From the NCBI GenBank assembly GCA_905182995.1, contig CAJJDP010000029.1, forward strand, positions 186,001 through 250,000: a DNA stretch of 64,000 nt, read 5' to 3'. The stretch's first letter is position 1. The number at the start of each line of letters is the position of its first letter. Positions 23,395 through 35,736 of the stretch are shown here, piece by piece. The position numbers and the translations under genes were made by a program. Origin of the DNA: Paramecium octaurelia. Its lineage: Eukaryota > Ciliophora > Oligohymenophorea > Peniculida > Parameciidae. Below the pieces are notes generated by a model. It did not search any database and was not told the DNA's origin. It was given only the letters and a program-made list of their open reading frames with translations.

Positions 23395-24438
23395 TCATTC
23401 GTAAACAACAACTTTTGGGAAGTGATCCGATGGGTATTACCCATCAACTAGATCATTCACAATCATCATACTCTTGTACTTCAAATTGCCCAAAAATATA
23501 TAATCGATGTGCAAACCCAATTTCAATCCATACCATGCATGCATTGTTGCTAATGGCATATCCAGAACTCCCATAGTGTTTTACAAACTAAAATCTTGCC
23601 TTAGGGGGGATGTCAAGATTTTGACTGGCTCGCTCATTGGTAAACTATTAAGATCTCCCATTACAATAATTTTATCTTCCGGAGCACAATACTATTAAAT
23701 GTGTCTTTTGATTTACTCAGCTGACTTAATTTAAGAAAGCTTATTTTCATGATCAAAATGAGTATTGTAAACATGAAACACTTTTTGGCTCACTTTATGT
23801 AATAATTTCACATATGTGCATATTCGAGGTAATCCATTACCATAACTCTTCGATCCTGCTACATTTGGAGTATCTGAAAACCAAAACACTTCAGCCTAAA
23901 TCAAGTTAAACTTAAGCATATCATAATAAATAGGACATCCCTCATCATTCCAAAAATTATTCTACCTCCCTCTACCTATAAAGTTATAATTCACTTAAAG
24001 GTTCAATTACAAATCGAATTGTTAATGAGCGAGTACTTCTTACAATCCAAAGATTTCGGGATTAATCTTCCGTATTAATTTGTAAACAATCGACTTTCTA
24101 TGACTCCAATCATTTTTACCATCCTCTTTACAATCATATCTTATATTAAATGTCATCACTTTTAGCTATTCGGTGACCATCATTTTATCAAGAACTCTAT
24201 TGTTTCCATCATCCCATTTTATATCTTGTTTGGGATTGTTTGTTTAAGCCACAAAGTACTTATATTCAACTACATTTTCAAGATTAAGATCTATCTAACC
24301 AATCCAAAGATCAGTCAACTGATAATTTAGTTTAAACGCTTTCTCAGGATTCCAATTTCCCAACTCATTGCAATTCCCTGTTACGTAGAGAGACTCTCCA
24401 AGTTATAAAGGACGAAGTTGTGCAAAAGTAATTTACAT
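23395..24438 (-). CDS. CBM20 starch-binding domain fused to endonuclease/exonuclease/phosphatase domain
   Basis: An intronless 348-codon gene from ATG 24438. Residues about 1-95 form a CBM20 carbohydrate-binding domain: LGESLYVTGNCNELGNWNPEKA, a W at LTDLWIG, EYKYFVAQ, and WDDGNNRVLD with the two binding-site aromatics. Residues about 100-347 are an EEP fold with all expected catalytic stations: MTFNIRYD, GLQEV, YNTHFDHE, VMGDLNSLP, HIDYIFLG and SDHFP. EEP enzymes with this motif order cleave phosphodiesters or phosphomonoesters (CCR4, ANGEL, sphingomyelinase and inositol-phosphatase relatives). The carbohydrate module suggests tethering to glycogen/amylopectin granules. No signal peptide or membrane segment is visible, so the protein is probably cytosolic. 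The substrate is unknown. Confidence 0.88.
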
Positions 24439-24484
24439 ACTGATAAATTATTATTTTATATATTGTATTATTATTTGTAATTGA

Positions 24485-26229
<1,745 letters not shown>

Positions 26230-26804
26230 AATTAATTTATTTAAATTAAATCTTCAAATCAGAACATAAATACTCAATATATTAACACCCTTTCTAATCG
26301 TCACTTACTCCTATTTGCTTACCTAAAACCTTTAAATTAATTTATCAATTCCTATTCTAACTTATCACAATCTTAGTAATCAAAATTAACTCATTACCTT
26401 TTTAATAACTTCAAAAATTTCCTATCCTATACTAATTCACCCTTACTAATCATAAACGTCACTCACTTACCTTTTATATTAACAAAAATTTATAAATCAA
26501 GAACATTATTCAAATTTATATCATAAACAACTGAATAATTATATAGATATATATTGTTAAATTATTATTTCGAAAAGTTCCTAATCTTTGTATTATTTGA
26601 ACATTTTCGGGACTCCTTTATCTTTAAGCCGCCATCATTTTTACTTCTGAAAAATGGCATTTATCAAACATAAGATAAAATTTAGAAAACAAGAAACTAT
26701 ATTAACTCTATACATTTAATACATGATATTCATAATAAATCAGACCAACCCTTCTTTTTGATAATCAATTTTCGATTTTATTATAAATATATTTTAATTT
26801 AATA
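26230..26804. promoter_or_regulatory. Divergent intergenic region with a repeated CGTCACTTAC-type motif
   Basis: This 575-bp region separates two divergent nuclear genes for mitochondrial respiratory proteins (ATP synthase alpha and NDUFA2). From about 26260 to 26490 the plus strand is strikingly G-poor. It contains a repeated block: TCTAATCGTCACTTAC (about 26293-26308) and ACTAATCATAAACGTCACTCACTTAC (about 26445-26470). It is not obviously coding. A shared promoter is the simplest reading, but no known factor site is recognised. Confidence 0.4.
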
Positions 26805-27155
26805 ATGTCTTGGTACAAATAATTGGGTAATTCTGTTAAAGAATTACGATTTGTGTTTTGCTAATCTTGTGGTAGATCGGAAGGAGTTAGGTACTAGTAT
26901 AGTATTGATTTATAGGAATCTTGTCACAAAAAATTATTGGCAATGGAAAGAAGCAAATCCAAAATTTCCATTTGTTGTGAGAGAGTGTGAATCAATCGAT
27001 CCATATATTCTTGTCAGATACAGTACTTATAGATTCTAATGTTAGAGTATGGAGTTGAAAAGAAAGCTTTGATTGGAAACCTAAATGAAGCAGAGTTAGA
27101 ATAAGTCTTAGGATAACTTGTTGCTTAATCTAATAAAGTTAATTCAACTATTTGA
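26805..27155 (+). CDS. NDUFA2: NADH dehydrogenase (complex I) subunit NDUFA2/B8
   Basis: Two introns, 25 nt (26891-26915) and 23 nt (27023-27045), leave 101 codons, matching the usual 99-100 aa. The protein begins MSWYKQLGNSVKELRFVFCQ and has SCGRSEGVR, then ANPKFPFVVRECESIDPYI and LVRYKYGVEKKALIGNL. This reproduces the thioredoxin-fold B8 pattern (LRxxxCQxSxxSxGVR...NPxxPILIRE...PxxxARYxxGxE), including the Cys pair found in many homologues. It is a small accessory subunit of the peripheral arm in mitochondria. It converges on the coiled-coil gene with 24 bp between stops. Confidence 0.93.
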
Positions 27156-27179
27156 ATAGAAGCATAATAAATTATACAA

Positions 27180-28455
27180 TCAAATTTAATATAATTTTTA
27201 ATTATTTGTTTGCACTGCCTCTCCTACAATTTAATTAAAACTTTGCATATGTTTTATACGCTTGATCATACTATCTTTGGTTGAAATATTCTTCTTCAAT
27301 AATATGCTTTAATTATATAAATGATTGATTTTCTTTTCAAATAGGGAACAGAGACTTGATTCAGCTGAATCATCTCTTTCCTCCAATTTTTCATCACCCT
27401 AGTAATGTAACTTTTGTTTAGAATTATTTTTCTAACAATATGATTATTGTGATCGATCAGTAATACAGTTTCTTTGATCTCTGAAAGAATATTAAGACTT
27501 TTGCATAAATATTTGATTCATTTTGGCATTAGAAAATTTGAGGGTTTTTGATTTTAATTGTTTTTATTTATCTTTGACTTATGATTCATAAATGGTTTTA
27601 TTAGCCAAATTATTTATTTCATTACTCAATTGTATTCTACTATCTTTATTCTCCTCACTAATCTCAGTTTTATTTCTTCTAGTTATTATTTTTAAATGCT
27701 TTGTTGAATTAACTTTTTTTTAAACACTACTCTATATAGATTTATCTTGTTCAAGTGTCTCCTGTAATTATTGTACAGCAAAGTCTGCATTTTATACCAT
27801 TTTCAAATTCTTTAGAGTATTTTCTCTAAATAATAAAAATTTGATACGCTGTTAGCTCTTCATTTATTTTATTCATATGTTTTCGAATAATAACTTTCTT
27901 GAGTTATTTGGCTAATTATATGCTGGGAGTATCGCATTTAGAAGTATCAACCTGGCTGCTTATTTCAGATCCTCTTTTTCTCTTATTCATATTGTGTCTA
28001 TGAATAATCCTCTCTTTTAGTTTTTTTAAAGCGCTTTCTCTTTAAGTGTAATATTGTGTGTCATCATTTGAGTTATCAAAAGACCCGTTATCATTCTTTG
28101 TTATTTTGTATAATCTCTTGTAGTTTTGAAGAGTCAAATATTCCTCAGCTTGCAAATCACCATCTAAATACGCTTGAAATTTTATTTGATTATCCTATTC
28201 TATCTAAAATTTATTATAGAAAAAAGAGGGTTGCTCCTTTACTAAAGGGTCATTCCTAGTAAATTGACTCGCCTATTTATATTCTAATTTTTATTTTGTT
28301 TTATAAAGGAAAAGTCTCAAGTTCATTAATGCACTTAGAGGCTTTATGGAATCAGGTGTTTTAAGTTCCTTTCCATATGAATGAACATATCTTTTTGGTT
28401 TCTCCGTTTGAGAAATTTATAGATAATTCGGCTAATATGTTTATCTTTATCTCAT
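27180..28455 (-). CDS. Coiled-coil, Gln/Lys-rich hypothetical protein, about 415 aa
   Basis: From ATG 28455 a basic N-terminus (YVHSYGKELKTPDSIKPLSA) is followed by a charged region and a Lys/Arg-rich stretch (NMNKRKRGSEISSQVD). A 22-nt intron (GTATCAAATT...TATTTAG) then leads into a predicted coiled coil (NLKMVQNADFAVQQLQETLE). The rest is Ser/Lys/Asn-rich and ends KLYQI before TGA 27182-27180. No enzymatic motif or membrane span is seen. The composition and length without TGA support a real gene. A structural or ciliary/basal-body role is possible, but nothing in the sequence proves it. Confidence 0.6.
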
Positions 28456-29889
28456 AATTTTATTAATTGAATTAGGATATATTTATATAAGAAAATTCTT
28501 GCACTCTACAAATAAATATTCAAATTCCTATATCTGCTATTGAGTAAAACAAACTTGTAATTGCATTGAATATATTGATGCACAACATCCTTTTAGGAAT
28601 TAAGAGAAATTACATTAACAGAATTGTAATAGTAATAAATAAGAATAATAAGAAACACTTTATTGATTTATAGGCAATCCTAGTTTTAGATATTTGGTCT
28701 ACTCAATTAAACTTCAATTAAACTGGAAATCTAACGCATCTGTCTAATTTTTAATAGACTTTCAATACAAAGGTTAGTATTATTATACAAAATAGTGCCC
28801 CTTATTTGAATATAATATCTTGCTATTTTTGTTAGCTGAATTATTGATTATAAATAATACTGATTGACACCAGGTTATTAGCTATTTCCATTACAAATCC
28901 AAAAATCGTTATTTAATGAAAGTTTAGCATTGAATGAAATACAAACGATTTTAAAAAACTAACATTTAGAGATCAATGCTTAAACTTTAAGGAATTAAAT
29001 ACTATTAGTTAATTTGGATTCTTTGTGGAAAAAGTTCTAATTAAGAAAAAAATTTAAATATTAGAAATATATATCTTTAGTTAGAACATTAATGAGCAGA
29101 CCTTAATTATACAAAAGAATTTATTAATTCTTATTTTTGAAGAAACAGCATTTTAATTTTAACAAGTATTTTTATCTATTCTTTTGATTTTATTTTTATA
29201 TATTATCCTAATATTTTTGTAAAAAGACTACTTAAGATTTACATTTTCCATTAAATCTCTTGATTTAATACTAAATTATTCAATCTGGTAGGTCTAGAGG
29301 AGATTGTTCGAAAAAAATTTATGACTGATTTATTCAGTATATAATTTTCAAAATTAATTTCATTTATTATTAAAATTCAAAAAGACAAATAACTTTTGTT
29401 ATTACTCAAAAATATTATGTTAAATGGTTGATTCTATTTAAGCATAAGCAATTTGATACAAGATGTAAATGGAACAAATGTAAAGGTCTCATCTGCTCTT
29501 TAAATTATCATAATTAAATTATAATGATATTTAATTGTTGATTTATCTAAGGCTGGTTATATTTTATTGGTTTACTACAACTAAATTTTTACAATCATTT
29601 CATATAATTTGATTATATACAAGCTGACTCATTGATGAATGTCAATTTAAAAGTTTTTAGTGTAAGAAAAATATTTATCTTTGTAAAGGCTAATGGGATG
29701 TAGCAATTTTGATATTTTGTTAAAATTTCGTTCTCTCTATTTAACCTCAATACTTGATTTCAGAAAATAGCAACATCTTAATTGAATATTTCTCTTTTAT
29801 TGAAATGTTATAGCCTAAGGTTCAAGTTGAACTCAAGGAATTATGATTTTTTGGGAATTTTATATATTTAAGTAATTTACACTATAAAA
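28456..29889. other. Poorly coding stretch, possible decayed gene fragments
   Basis: On the plus strand around 28500-28990 a frame with plausible protein texture and several Cys (TCNCIEYIDAQHPFRNQ, FIGNPSFRYLVYSIKLQ, KQCPLFEYNILL) is broken by TGA at 28664-28666 and again further on. Around 29640-29850 another Cys-containing fragment (ECQFKSFQCKKNIYLCKG) ends at TGA. I could not splice these into one gene. They may be an eroded gene, a gene with unusual introns, or chance frames. No other feature was seen. Confidence 0.3.
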
Positions 29890-30391
29890 TCAACAGAATG
29901 TATAACGAGTTCTTCCTACAACTTAGTTACAAAATGGGCAATAATGGATTATGTCTTAACATGATTTTAAAACACAAGGCAACCAACAAAGTGGCCAAAA
30001 TAGAACAATTAGCAAGCACGTAACTTACATAGCCCCCAGTCCATATTCTGTTTCTAGTCTAGTCATATTAATTCTTTGACAGTTATTGCAAAAAACTTCT
30101 TACTTGGTTTTATGTCCATTGGCTGTAGTTGAATAATCATTTCTATTTTTATCAACCTCATCAATACCTAGTCATCTTTCTTGTTAGAATCTTGGGCAAA
30201 CCTATTTCTTAAATAAGATCTGCCTGATCTCCATTGTTAGGTGTAATGGGAAGTGAATGTGAGAGAATGTTTGCTTATAAAGGAGAATTTATCTGCACGC
30301 TTTGAGCTAAGTTATCAAATGTAGCTTTTTATAATTGACTATTGCTTTAGCAAACTGTCAACTGTTTAGAAATCTCGATACTATTTTTCAT
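29890..30391 (-). CDS. LITAF-domain membrane-associated protein, 155 aa
   Basis: One 34-nt intron (GTTTGCCCAAG...GACTAG) leaves 156 codons. The N-terminal 85 residues are Ser/Gln/Asn-rich and disordered. The C-terminal LITAF domain has a first zinc knuckle half FCNNCQRINMT, a hydrophobic membrane-dipping segment (VTCLLIVLFWPLCWLPCVL) and the second half HYCPFCNQVVGR, i.e. CxxC...HxCPxC. Such proteins insert monotopically in late endosome/lysosome membranes and act in endosomal trafficking. A second LITAF gene lies about 780 bp away on the same strand, but the two differ strongly in sequence. They could be old duplicates. Confidence 0.88.
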
Positions 30392-31169
30392 AGAGTTTGA
30401 ATTAAACGATATAATTATTTATAGATAAGATTTGTTTATGAATTTATAATAATTCAATTTTCAAAAATATTCTTAAATATTAATCCCATTCTTTTTAACA
30501 TATTAAAATGAATAAAATTATATAAATTCATCTGCAAACTTGATGTTTTTTTCACCAACTATATTTTAAAAAATGACTACAAATATTAACTATGGTATTT
30601 ACAATCTTTAGGAAGCAAGCACTCCAGAAGGAAGGCCAGCAAAATATCAAATCAGAATTGAAGTAATAAATGTGCCTTAACAAATCCAGTTCTCATCTAT
30701 GTGATTCCATATGAATTGAAGTGAAGGCATTACAATTGAACCCTGATATTTTTATATATTAGATTTCTTATAATGGTTAAGTTGATGAATGGGAAACTAA
30801 AGCCATGTACACCTATTTGTTTTCAAAAATACTATTAGAACCTATTTTCTAAAATACTAAATGGTACTACTGACTTTTAGCATTTTCTATAAATATACAT
30901 AGACATGTTTATGTCAGGAAAGATTGATTATCCTAGAGATGTGTTTAAGCAAAAGAAAGGTTTTGATACTTAATTTGGATACACTTGAATATCTGAGTTT
31001 GTTATGAGATGTTGAAAACTAGTTATCCTTTTTAAGTGAATTAGCTATATTAATGAATTTTATTATATAACATTTTAAAAAGTATAATTTTTTTCATACT
31101 AAGGAATTCTGTGAAATATTTACAGTAGGGATAAATGTTATAATTGATGAAATGTATATATTATTAAAA
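30392..31169 (+). other. Spacer between LITAF genes with an uncertain plus-strand reading frame at 30574
   Basis: ATG 30574 opens MTTNINYGIYNLQEASTPEG followed by a charged stretch, then reaches TGA near 30702. Further fragments with protein-like texture (NGQVDEWETKAMYTYLF; SGKIDYPRDVFKQKKGF) occur downstream in different frames up to about 30990. I could not join them with convincing introns. This may be a real gene with several introns or a pseudogene. Not called as CDS. Confidence 0.3.
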
Positions 31170-31770
31170 TCATTAGCAGGCTTTGTATGGAGTGTGGCCT
31201 ACTACTTTTCCACAATAGCTGCATTAATGATAGACATCCTTGCAATCGCCAGACAATAAGGGAATCAAACACAAGAATCCAAAGCATATACACAATAAGA
31301 CAGCCATCCAGTAGGTGTCATTTCCTGGTTTGTAGGTAATGCTTGTGACTGAGTGTTGGTTACAGTAGGGACATTAAATTAGGGCTGGAGTTCTGAATCC
31401 AGAGGCATTTTAAAGAACTTGTGGAGCCTAAGTTAATGATAATGTGTACATAGGGGATATAGGGATATTGGAGAACGATTCCTGTTATTTATTATTGATA
31501 AGGATTAGGTTAGTAGGGTTACATTAATTATTATTGTTGAGGATTTTATTATTAAAGTTATTGATTAACCTAGGGTTGATCTCCTTAAAGATTGATTCCT
31601 TGATAAGGATTTGGTATGTATGGTTAGGGATTAACTTATTACTATGGTTATTGAACTTATGGAGAATAGGGAGAGTAATATTGATTAACTGGTTATTGTT
31701 GGGCTTAAAGCAGAGGGACATTGTTCTAAGTGGAATAATCTTGAGCTAGTTTCGCGTTTTCTTTATCCAT
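31170..31770 (-). CDS. LITAF-domain protein with Gln/Pro/Tyr-rich N-terminus, 192 aa
   Basis: One 22-nt intron (GTACACATTA...AACTTAG) leaves 193 codons from ATG 31770. The first 100 residues are a low-complexity Gln/Pro/Tyr/Asn region (for example QYYSPYSPQVQQPQQQ), typical of LITAF proteins where PPxY/PSAP-like motifs recruit trafficking factors. The C-terminal domain reads IQCPYCNQHSVTS, then a hydrophobic stretch (MAVLLCICFGFLCLIPLL), then HQCSYCGKVVGHTPYKAC, giving the CxxC...HxCxxC zinc site. The region is also open in other frames because of its composition, but the zinc-ribbon order fixes this one. Predicted endosomal/lysosomal peripheral membrane protein. Confidence 0.88.
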
Positions 31771-31958
31771 TTTCCGTATTGTATATTAAATATTTTGAAT
31801 ATATTAATTATTGAAACAAAAAAGTCACTATTCATAGTTTTATAAATCTGTTTGTATATATTTCTATGTTGTTTATTCTCTTAATGAAATTTAATTAATT
31901 TAGAAAGGATGATTATTTAAATTGAATTTTAATTTTAACATATACACTAAGATAAAAA

Positions 31959-33941
31959 TCAATCAACTTAATCGACTGTTGGTCCTTGTCCACCAGCACC
32001 TCCTGGGAATCCAGCTCCTCCTGGGAATCCAGCACCTCCTGGGAATCCTGCACCTCCTGGGAATCCTGCACCTTCAGCTCCTGGGGGGGCACCTCCAGTG
32101 GCTTGATAAACTCTTTGCATGATTGGATGGAAGATTTCTTCAAGAGCCTTTAATTTATTTTTATAATCATTGGTTTCAGCATTTGGATTAGCATCAATCC
32201 ATTTGGTTGTTTCTTCAATCAATGATTCAAGTTTAGTTTTTTCTTCAGCTGAGAATTTGTCCTTCAATTTCTCATCCTTGATGGTGTTTCTAATTTAATA
32301 GGTGGTTTATTCAAGACTGTTCTTGGCCTCAATCTTGGATTTGATGATGTCATCTTCAGCTTTGAATTTTTCAGCTTCCTTAACTAATTTTTCAATGTCA
32401 TCCTTTGATAATCTACCCTTGTCATTTGTGATGGTGATCTTGTTTGATTTCTTGGTGGCTTTGTCTTCAGCGTGGATGTTCATGATACCATTTTCGTCAA
32501 GATCGAATGATACTTCAATTTATGGGACTCCTCTTGGAGCTGGGGCAATGCCATCTAAATTGAATTGTCCCAACTTGTGGCAATCCTTGGTCATTTATCT
32601 TTCACCTTCATAGACTTGGATCAAGACTCCTGGTTGATTGTCAGCATAGGTTGTGAAGGTTTATGATTTCTTTGTTGGGATGGTTGTGTTTCTGGGGATC
32701 AAAACAGTCATGACACCACCAGCAGTCTCAATACCCAAGGACAATGGGGTGACATCCAACAACAAGAGATCCTTGACTTGTTCGTTACCTTATCCAGTCA
32801 AGATGGCAGCTTAGACTGCAGCACCATAAGCAACAGCTTCATCTGGATTGATTGATTTGTTCAATTCCTTTCCGTTGAAATAGTCTCTCAATAATTCTTG
32901 GACTTTTGGGATTCTTGTTGATCCACCGACCAAAACGACTTCGTGGATTTGATTCTTGGAAATACCTGAATCCTTAAGAACCTTTTCAACAGGTGGGATG
33001 CATTCCTTGAACATGCTCATGCATAACTCTTCGAATTTGGCTCTTGTGATTGTGCAATTGAAATCTTCATTTGCATCCAAAGCGTCAACTTCGATTGTGG
33101 TTTGATTGGCAGATGAGAGAACTCTCTTTGCTCTTTCACATTGGGTTCTGAGTCTTCTCAATGATCTTGGGTTTCCTCTGATGTCAATACCTTTCTTCTT
33201 CAAGAATTCAGCACAACAATATTCGACGAGTTTGTTATCGAAATCTTCACCACCCAAGTGAGTATCACCAGCTGTGGCCTTGACTTCAAAGACACCATCT
33301 TCAATAGCCAATAAGGAGACATCGAATGTACCACCTCCCAAATCGAAGATGAGTACGTGTTCCTCGTGTTTAGCCTTCTTGTCCAAACCATAAGCAATAG
33401 CAGCAGCTGTTGGTTCATTGATAATTCTCAAAACATTCATACCAGCAATTGCACCAGCATCCTTTGTGGCTTATCTTTAAGAGTCGTTGAAATAAGCGGG
33501 GACTGTAACGACAGCCTTTGAGACTTATTTGCTCAAATAGGCTTCAGCTGTTTCCTTCATCTTGGTCAAGACCATTGATGAGATTTCTTCTGGATGGAAT
33601 TTTTTGTTTTCTCCCTTGTATTTCACAACAATCATGGGTTTGTCATCAGCACCAGCTTCAACCTTGAATGGCCACAATTTAATATCCTTTTAAACTGTGG
33701 ATTCAGCGAATTTTCTTCCGATTAATCTTTTTGCATCAAAAACTGTGTTTTATGGATTTCTAGCAACTTAGTTTTTAGCAGCATCACCAATAAGTCTTTC
33801 TGTATCAGTGAATGCAACATATGATGGAGTTGTTCTGTTACCTTAATCATTTGGGATGATTTCAACTTTATCATTCACCCAAATACCAACACAAGAGTAG
33901 GTTGTTCCTAAATCAATACCAATTGCAGGTGTTTAAGCCAT
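31959..33941 (-). CDS. HSP70: Cytosolic Hsp70 chaperone
   Basis: An intronless 661-codon gene. It starts [19 protein letters not shown] and carries the Hsp70 signatures [14 protein letters not shown] and [14 protein letters not shown], a typical substrate-binding domain and a C-terminal [18 protein letters not shown] repeat tail. Under the standard code it would end at a TAA, but with TAA = Gln it continues four residues to end PTVDQVD, a variant of the cytosolic EEVD TPR-binding motif. It binds unfolded polypeptides in an ATP cycle. No signal peptide or organellar presequence is present. Two perfect three-unit heat-shock elements lie 65-121 bp upstream of the start, so heat-inducible transcription is expected. 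Confidence 0.97.
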
Positions 33942-34005
33942 TATTAATTTCTATTATTATTTATAAAGAATTACCATACATAACTTGTTTATCAATAGAT
34001 TATTG

Positions 34006-34018
34006 GAAGCTTCTAGAA
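34006..34018. promoter_or_regulatory. Heat-shock element (three alternating GAA/TTC units)
   Basis: GAAGCTTCTAGAA fits GAAnnTTCnnGAA exactly. It lies 65-77 bp upstream of the Hsp70 start codon at 33941. Confidence 0.85.
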
Positions 34019-34049
34019 ATTTTGATTTTAAATTAATTCAAATACAAAT

Positions 34050-34062
34050 TTCTCGAAAATTC
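34050..34062. promoter_or_regulatory. Second heat-shock element
   Basis: TTCTCGAAAATTC fits TTCnnGAAnnTTC exactly, 31 bp beyond the first element. Paired trimeric sites are a classic HSF binding arrangement. Confidence 0.85.
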
Positions 34063-35736
34063 TATTTTTAGAGAATTAAACTCAATTTTATATTATTCTT
34101 TAATTAAATTTGCATTAATGCTAATTTTTCATATATATATCGATTAATTATATTGTATTCACATTTAATTTCTTAATATGTATAATCTGCTATCAAATAT
34201 TATTATTTTTCTATTAATATAAATATTGCTTTTTCATGATTTAACAGAAAAGAATGAAATAGGATTTCATTTTCTAATTGAATAAGTCCAAAATAACTAA
34301 GAACATTTTTTTTTGATTTTCACCTCAAATTTAAAAATAGCATATTTTTTTTTGTAATTGGGATTTTGTGCTAAATTTATTAAAATGTTCTAATAAACTT
34401 TTAATAGAGATTCTAATATCTAAATTTGTTTTATCTACTAAAAAACTGATTCCAAAATCAATTAGATGAATTACGAAAATAATTAATAATTAGTTTATTT
34501 TAGATGCAAAGTAGAATAATAAGCTGATTAGTATATAATTATATCACAAGAGCTCAAATATTTGTTTTTTACAATATAAGAAAGTATTATTCTAACTCTT
34601 ATTTAAATCATAAATTAAAATTTAAGTAATAGAATAAGATGATCGAACATCTGGAATCAAAAGTGTTTGAAAACAATCACACAAAGTCATTTATCATGAT
34701 ATCACTAGATTTCCAATATAATTCATGAAACTATACAGACTATTTTTAGAAGCTAAATTACAACTTATACTGAATAAATGATGATTAATTCTACACACTA
34801 AAAATTTAGTAATTTTATTGAAAATGGAGTTAAGATGTAATAGTCTAGCAGATTAAATTAAGAATATAATTCTTTTTATGGTACTATATTTTAAGAATAA
34901 TTTTTTTGGCTTGAGATTTATCCTTTCATAACAAAATGTCTCAACTTTTTTAATACAATTAATTCTTTTTGCCATATTATAATAGAAAATGATATATATG
35001 AAATTAATATATTATTCTTTGGGTTCTTATTCTTAAGTTATTTGGTAATTTTTCTATTAATGTAGCAATTTAACTCTAATCTACGATTTCTTTATAAATA
35101 AGTAACAGAACAAATAAATTAACAAAAAATAATAATTTTAAAGCCAATTGAACCACAATAAATTTTTTGATGTTTCAATAAGAAATTTAGGGTAGAATCA
35201 TAGTATTAATACAATAAATCGTAAAGAAAGAGAGGCAGACAGGAATAAAATGAAAGAAATAAAAAGATCTGAAGAAAATCTTATACATGTATTGATATTT
35301 ATTGAATGAATGATTATGAGATGGGTTTATTAAAATAAAGGCAATAGAAAACATATTTAATGTCCTATAAAAACTTGGAATGGCTATGTATTACCATAAT
35401 TAAGGATTTAACAATAGAGGATGGTTTAATGTATTGTAAATATTTAACAATAGTATTTTATTTACACTAAATTAATTTTTAAGTTAAAAGAACATTTAAT
35501 GTAAATCTAACTTTTTTGGGTTATAAAATATTCATTACCCCAAATGAGGAGGTCTTGTTAGTCTGCTTATATATATATGCCACTTAGGGATGAGAATGTA
35601 CATTTAATATTAGTAATATTCACATAATATAAATTAATCTGTACTTGTCATTCAAGAACTGAGATAGTGTTGAAAGGATAGTCGTATATTGTTTCGTAAT
35701 TCATTTAATTAGTTAATTTTATAAAATACATATTTA
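34063..35736. other. Long AT-rich intergenic region
   Basis: About 1.67 kb between two divergent genes, the longest clearly non-coding gap in the window. Short open frames exist (for example at 34640) but none exceeds chance length or shows a domain. No tRNA, snRNA or repeat was recognised. Confidence 0.5.

Noticed and set aside
26560-26640. A possible small RNA near TTCGAAAAGTTCC
   Set aside because: It contains no recognisable tRNA or snRNA structure and is too short to support.
31534-31749. Plus-strand hydrophobic open frame
   Set aside because: Antisense shadow of the Gln/Pro/Tyr-rich arm of the second LITAF gene.
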